In this document: positions 5,105 through 8,681 of the stretch, piece after piece | Layout of the letters: every line of letters starts with the position of its first letter | How positions within the stretch are numbered: position 1 is the stretch's first letter | Source: Sphingomonadales bacterium | Lineage (GTDB): Bacteria > Pseudomonadota > Alphaproteobacteria > Sphingomonadales > Sphingomonadaceae | Length of the DNA: 8,681 nt | Assembly (NCBI GenBank): GCA_018067055.1 | Contig: JAGPVK010000411.1 | Location: forward strand, 1-8,681 | Direction: 5' to 3' | Position numbers and translations under genes: made by a program | Notes under the pieces: model-generated | The model's database searches: none | What the model was told of the DNA's origin: nothing | What the model saw: only the letters and a program-made list of their open reading frames with translations

Positions 5105-7096
5105 ATGCCTTTCTCGAAATTATCGCCGCTTCTCGCTGAAGCGCTTGCGGCGCACGAATATGACAAGCCCACGCCGGTTCAGGCTGCTGTGCTTGAACCA
5201 GAAGCGGATGGCCGCGACCTTATTGTGTCTGCCCAGACCGGCTCCGGCAAGACGGTAGCCTTCGGTTTGGCGATGGCGCCGCAATTGCTCGATGAAAACG
5301 GGCGGTTCCCGTTTCTGGTCGAACCGCTGGCTTTGGTCATTGCACCAACCCGCGAGCTTGCGCTGCAAGTGAGTCGCGAACTGACCTGGCTGTATCAGCC
5401 TGCTGGTGCCCAGATCGCGACCTGTGTCGGCGGTATGGACGCTTCGAAAGAACGCCGGACCCTGCGCCGTGGCGCGCATGTCATCGTCGGCACGCCGGGC
5501 CGTTTGCGCGACCATCTTGAACGCGGTGCGCTTGACCTGAAAAATCTGCGTGCAGCGGTGCTCGACGAAGCCGATGAAATGCTCGATATGGGCTTTCGCG
5601 AAGATCTCGAGGAAATTCTCGATGCCACCGGCGAAAATCGCCGGACCTTGATGTTCTCGGCGACGATCCCGAAGCCGATCATCAATCTTGCCAAACGCTA
5701 TCAGAAGGACGCGCTACGTATCTCCACGGTTGGCGAAGACCGTGGCCACGGCGATATTGCCTATCAGGCGATCACCGTTGCGCCTGCCGATACCGAGAAT
5801 GCGGTGGTCAATCTGCTGCGCTTCCATGAAGCAGAATCGGCGATGTTGTTCTGCGGCACCCGCGAAGCGGTCCGCCGTCTGCACGCCAGCCTGGTCGATC
5901 GCGGCTTCAGTGCGGTGGCGCTGTCCGGTGAACATACCCAGAGCGAACGCAACCAGGCGATGCAGGCCTTGCGCAGCAAACGTGCGCGCGTCTGTGTCGC
6001 AACCGACGTTGCTGCTCGTGGCCTCGATCTGCCGACCCTGAGTCTCGTTGTGCATGTCGACATGCCGCGCGATGCAGAGACTTTGCAGCATCGCTCCGGT
6101 CGTACCGGTCGTGCCGGCAAAAAGGGTACAGCGGTTATCATCGTGCCGTATCAGCGGCGCAAGCGGGTTGAATCGATGCTGCGCGGCGCGAACATCAATG
6201 CCGAATGGAAAGACGCACCGACCCGCGCCGACATTCGTAAGAATGATGCAGAGCGTCTGATCGAAACCCTGTTGCAGCCAGTCGAGATTGATGAAGATGA
6301 TCTGGCATTGGCAAAACGCCTGATGGCCGAAAAAACGCCGGAAGAAATCGCCGCGATGCTGGTGCAGTCGCACCGCGCAAAAATGCCGGCTCCGGAACAG
6401 ATGCTCGATCGTGGTGCCCAGTCGCAAGCCGCTCCAGGCGGTCCGCGTCCCGGCTTTGAAGATACCGTCTGGTTCAAGATGAATGTCGGTCATAACCAGC
6501 GTGCTGACGCGCGCTGGCTGTTGCCGGTATTGTGCCGCCGCGGTCATATTACCAAGAATGAAATCGGCGCGATCCGGATCAACGGTGACGACACATTGTT
6601 CGAAATTCCGCGTCGGGTGGTCGATAAGTTTACCGCTGCCATCGCTGAAAAGAGAGAATCGGGCGGGGATGATACCGATGATATCGTGATCACCCAGTTT
6701 GAAGGCAAGCCGCGCGATGAAGCCAAGCGCAACCGCAAGGGCGGACGCAGCGACAATGCCGGTGGCCAGCGCGATTACAGCAACGCCAGCAAGAAACATG
6801 GCGGCAAGCAGTTCGGCAAGAACAAATTTGGCGACAAGAAATTTGGCGACAAGAAATTCGGTGACAAACCGGGTGGTGGCGGCAAGCCTTATCAGAAGCG
6901 CAAGCCGGAAGGCGAAGGCGGCTCTGATGGCGGCGGACCAAAGCGCGAATTTGGTGGCGGTTTCAAAAAGAAATCCGACTTTAAAGGCGACCGCAAATCG
7001 GGCTCCGGTGGCAATTTTGCGGGTGGCGATAAAAAACCGCATCGCGGAAAACGTCCGTTTGAAGGTGGCAAGCCCCGCGGACCCAAATCCGACTGA
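5105..7096 (+). CDS. DEAD-box RNA helicase with DbpA-type RNA-binding domain and Gly/Lys-rich tail
   Basis: ATP-dependent RNA helicase, probably acting in ribosome assembly, mRNA turnover or cold adaptation. The 663-residue protein has all core motifs: Q motif with Gln26 (TPVQ), motif I AQTGSGKT (43-50), Ia PTRELALQ (81-88), Ib GTPGRL (129-134), II DEAD (154-157), III SAT (185-187), motif V region ATDVAARGLD (299-308) and motif VI HRSGRTGRAG (329-338). Residues about 454-510 (VWFKMNVG ... GAIRINGDDTLFEIP) resemble the DbpA/CsdA C-terminal RNA-binding domain. The last about 130 residues are basic, low-complexity and rich in Gly, Lys and Asp, with KFGDK repeats. It would be annotated DeaD/CsdA-like. 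GGAA lies ten bases before the ATG at 5105. A UPF0178 gene follows after 8 bases. Confidence 0.96.
   Translation: MPFSKLSPLLAEALAAHEYDKPTPVQAAVLEPEADGRDLIVSAQTGSGKTVAFGLAMAPQLLDENGRFPFLVEPLALVIAPTRELALQVSRELTWLYQPAGAQIATCVGGMDASKERRTLRRGAHVIVGTPGRLRDHLERGALDLKNLRAAVLDEADEMLDMGFREDLEEILDATGENRRTLMFSATIPKPIINLAKRYQKDALRISTVGEDRGHGDIAYQAITVAPADTENAVVNLLRFHEAESAMLFCGTREAVRRLHASLVDRGFSAVALSGEHTQSERNQAMQALRSKRARVCVATDVAARGLDLPTLSLVVHVDMPRDAETLQHRSGRTGRAGKKGTAVIIVPYQRRKRVESMLRGANINAEWKDAPTRADIRKNDAERLIETLLQPVEIDEDDLALAKRLMAEKTPEEIAAMLVQSHRAKMPAPEQMLDRGAQSQAAPGGPRPGFEDTVWFKMNVGHNQRADARWLLPVLCRRGHITKNEIGAIRINGDDTLFEIPRRVVDKFTAAIAEKRESGGDDTDDIVITQFEGKPRDEAKRNRKGGRSDNAGGQRDYSNASKKHGGKQFGKNKFGDKKFGDKKFGDKPGGGGKPYQKRKPEGEGGSDGGGPKREFGGGFKKKSDFKGDRKSGSGGNFAGGDKKPHRGKRPFEGGKPRGPKSD
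6809..6868 (+). repeat. 15-base in-frame tandem repeat in the helicase tail
   Basis: Two identical 15-base copies (AAATTTGGCGACAAG at 6824-6838 and 6839-6853), a third with changes at 6854-6868 (AAATTCGGTGACAAA), and a degenerate leading unit at 6809-6823. Each copy encodes KFGDK (helicase residues 574-588, preceded by QFGKN). The unit length keeps frame, so copy number changes would only lengthen or shorten the tail. Confidence 0.9.
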
Positions 7097-7104
7097 ACCA
7101 AACT

Positions 7105-7572
7105 GTGACCAGCGCCCTGGAAATACTGGTTGATGCGGACGCCTGCCCGGTAAAGGATGAAATTTACCGGGTGGCGGACCGTCATCAAGTGGCGGTGGTG
7201 ATTGTCAGCAACAGCCCGTTTCGGGTCCCGGATCACCCGCTGGTCAGCAGGGTGGTGGTCAGCGATGCCTTTGACGCGGCCGACGACTATATTGCCGAAC
7301 GCACCAGCGCCCGCACCGTTGTGGTTACGTCAGATATATTGCTGGCGGATCGCTGTGTGAAGGCGGGCGCGGCTGTGGTCGGGTCGAATGGCAAGCCATT
7401 TACAGCAAATTCCATCGGCGCGGCGGTAGCGACGCGGGCGATCATGGCCGATCTGCGCGCTGGCATGGGAACCGAAAATATCGGCGGCCCGCCGCCATTC
7501 AGCAAAGCGGATCGCTCCCGTTTTCTGTCTTCTCTGGATGAAATATTGGTACGCCTGAAGCGTCTCGGCTAG
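7105..7572 (+). CDS. UPF0178 (YaiI/YqxD) family protein
   Basis: A 155-residue cytosolic protein of the UPF0178 family (E. coli YaiI, B. subtilis YqxD), which has a PIN-like fold and unproven function, possibly a nuclease. The diagnostic start LVDADACPVKDEIYRVA (residues 8-24) carries the acidic pair Asp10/Asp12. Later blocks are VIVSNSPFRVP, DAFDAADDYIAE, VVVTSDILLADRCVKAGA, GSNGKPFTANSIGAAVATR and GGPPPFSKADRSRFLSSLDE. All are family features and the length is usual. The start is taken as GTG at 7105, the only sensible start upstream of the conserved block; no strong Shine-Dalgarno site is seen. It lies 8 bases after the helicase stop, so it is probably co-transcribed with it. Its TAG stop overlaps the TAG stop of the opposite-strand gene. 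Confidence 0.94.
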   Translation: MTSALEILVDADACPVKDEIYRVADRHQVAVVIVSNSPFRVPDHPLVSRVVVSDAFDAADDYIAERTSARTVVVTSDILLADRCVKAGAAVVGSNGKPFTANSIGAAVATRAIMADLRAGMGTENIGGPPPFSKADRSRFLSSLDEILVRLKRLG

Positions 7573-8681
7573 TCCAGAGTAACCCGGAAAATCAGGGCAA
7601 AGCTGCTCGCCGGTGCCAATGTTGCAGCGGTCGCGGTGATCGTTGAGCCGGCAATATAGGCGCCATAAGGGTCGCTTTCATCGGCACCGGTTGCATTGTC
7701 ATCTTCCACCGTCGTCGCAGACCCGCAATTGCTGCCGCTCCGCATCGACCCTGTCGCATAGGTAAACGGACCGGTCAGGCTATCGGTTGCGACAACCGCA
7801 CTCGCGCTGGCTGCGCCGCTGTTGCTGACCAGGATGCAATATTGCACGATGGCGTCCGGAATGCGTTTGGGGTTTGTCGAGCCATTGACCGGATCGCTGA
7901 TGATCGAACTGATTTTGGTGACACTCAAGGTGGTTGTTGGTTTGCAGAAGGTGATATCGTGGATCGACATCGCCTGATTGCCCGACGCTGTCGGGGTGGT
8001 CGGCAGGTGATTGCCATATGTGACGGTTACCGAATCAACCGGAGAGGTGAAGGTTACCACGACATTGCCGAACGGGTCGGTTGCGCCGGATGCACCGTCG
8101 CCAATCACGCTGTTGCCGCTGACATAATTGGCCGTGTTGTTGGACAGGGTCGGCAGGACTGTGGCGCCATTATAGGTGCCGGTGATCGTCACCTTGTCGG
8201 TGAACTGGTTGGCGGCATAGTCGATATCGAATATCTTGAACTGAAGGCCGGGGACTGCCGTCGGCAAGGTGAGCTTGGTGCTGGAAACATGCGTTTCATT
8301 ACCATTGTTCATGTAGAAATAGAGCGCCTGCGTGCCGGCTGCGCCGCCGCCGCTATTGTCGGTGGTGATCGCGGGCGTGCTGTTGACGAAGCCATTGGGG
8401 GGCTGGGTGACGGCAAAGGCAATATCGCCAAGGCCTGTGACACTATAGGTGTGACTGAGCGACCCCCCGGGCGACCAGATGGTCGGTGCGGCCCAGCTGA
8501 ATGTGACCTGATTGGCAATCGGACATACCGAAGTCAGTGGCGGCACGTAACCGGGCAGACGTCCGCCTGCGGTAAAGCTGATACTGGCGTAATCGTCTTC
8601 ACTGGTGACCCCGTTATTGGGGGTCGAATCGATATCCACGGCCGATGACGAGCGAATTTGCGCGATATTGGTGATCGTACC
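7569..8681 (-). CDS. DUF11-repeat extracellular protein, C-terminal 370 residues (5' end outside window)
   Basis: The frame is open to the window edge on the minus strand, so the N-terminus, including any signal peptide, is missing. The GTG codon at 8637-8639 is internal: reading continues upstream with GTITNIAQIRSSSAVDIDST. Counted from the window edge, residues 1-37 are the end of one DUF11-like repeat (TNIAQI, DIDSTPNNGVTSEDDYA). Residues about 53-246 form a beta-rich domain that I do not recognise (QVTFSWAAPTIWSPGGSLSH, FKIFDIDYAANQFTDKVTI, VVVTFTSPVDSVTVTYGN). Residues about 250-370 are a second DUF11-type domain (SVTKISSIISDPVNGSTNPK, VQYCILVSNSGAASA, TTVEDDNATGADESDPYG, closing FALIFRVTLD). 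The composition is rich in Thr, Ser and Ala, with four cysteines. A secreted or surface stalk-like protein is likely; the ligand is unknown. No C-terminal anchor motif was seen. Confidence 0.85.
   Translation of the reverse strand, partial: GTITNIAQIRSSSAVDIDSTPNNGVTSEDDYASISFTAGGRLPGYVPPLTSVCPIANQVTFSWAAPTIWSPGGSLSHTYSVTGLGDIAFAVTQPPNGFVNSTPAITTDNSGGGAAGTQALYFYMNNGNETHVSSTKLTLPTAVPGLQFKIFDIDYAANQFTDKVTITGTYNGATVLPTLSNNTANYVSGNSVIGDGASGATDPFGNVVVTFTSPVDSVTVTYGNHLPTTPTASGNQAMSIHDITFCKPTTTLSVTKISSIISDPVNGSTNPKRIPDAIVQYCILVSNSGAASASAVVATDSLTGPFTYATGSMRSGSNCGSATTVEDDNATGADESDPYGAYIAGSTITATAATLAPASSFALIFRVTLD

Noticed and set aside
5714..7042. 442-residue minus-strand open frame opposite the helicase
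   Set aside because: The other strand carries an unambiguous helicase; the antisense product has no recognisable domain and no ribosome-binding site was found.
8637..8639. GTG as the start of the DUF11 protein
   Set aside because: The frame continues upstream to the window edge with DUF11-type sequence (TNIAQI), so this is an internal valine.
7842..8648. 268-residue plus-strand open frame opposite the DUF11 gene
   Set aside because: The minus strand shows clear DUF11 repeat features continuing beyond the window; the plus product looks like a composition artefact.

Overview
The window reads as ordinary chromosomal DNA of a GC-rich alphaproteobacterium, most likely a sphingomonad (Sphingopyxis/Sphingorhabdus-like). 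The clues are the order aroA - small membrane protein - cmk - rpsA, a divergent FYDLN-acid (TIGR02300) gene, a class II (CP4-like) EPSP synthase, and alphaproteobacterial versions of the other proteins. The genus is inferred from gene order and protein style, not from a database search.

Left part (1-3041, minus strand): a tight core-metabolism operon transcribed right to left. aroA (shikimate pathway) runs into an 86-residue CBU_0592-type membrane protein gene through a TGATG stop/start overlap. That gene runs into cmk (CMP kinase) through an ATGA overlap. After a 208-base leader with small hairpins and a good Shine-Dalgarno site comes rpsA (ribosomal protein S1), whose 3' part lies outside the window.

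Middle (3042-3820): a 183-base divergent intergenic region, then on the plus strand a short zinc-ribbon/acidic-tail FYDLN protein gene, a complete tRNA-Ala(GGC) with encoded CCA, and about 140 bases of non-coding DNA containing hairpins, one of which begins inside the tRNA CCA.

Right part (3821-7572, plus strand): an HI0933/BaiN-type FAD-dependent oxidoreductase, a DEAD-box RNA helicase with a DbpA-type RNA-binding domain and a long Gly/Lys-rich tail containing a 15-base repeat, and, 8 bases downstream, a UPF0178 (YaiI/YqxD) gene starting with GTG. It meets, tail to tail, a minus-strand gene for a large extracellular DUF11-repeat protein. The two TAG stop codons share one CTAG palindrome. Only the C-terminal 370 residues of that protein are in the window.

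Most genes belong to translation and RNA biology (S1, tRNA-Ala, RNA helicase) or central metabolism. I found no mobile element, CRISPR array, toxin-antitoxin pair, phage or defence module, and nothing that I would call an undescribed system. The findings are local curiosities in otherwise conventional sequence.
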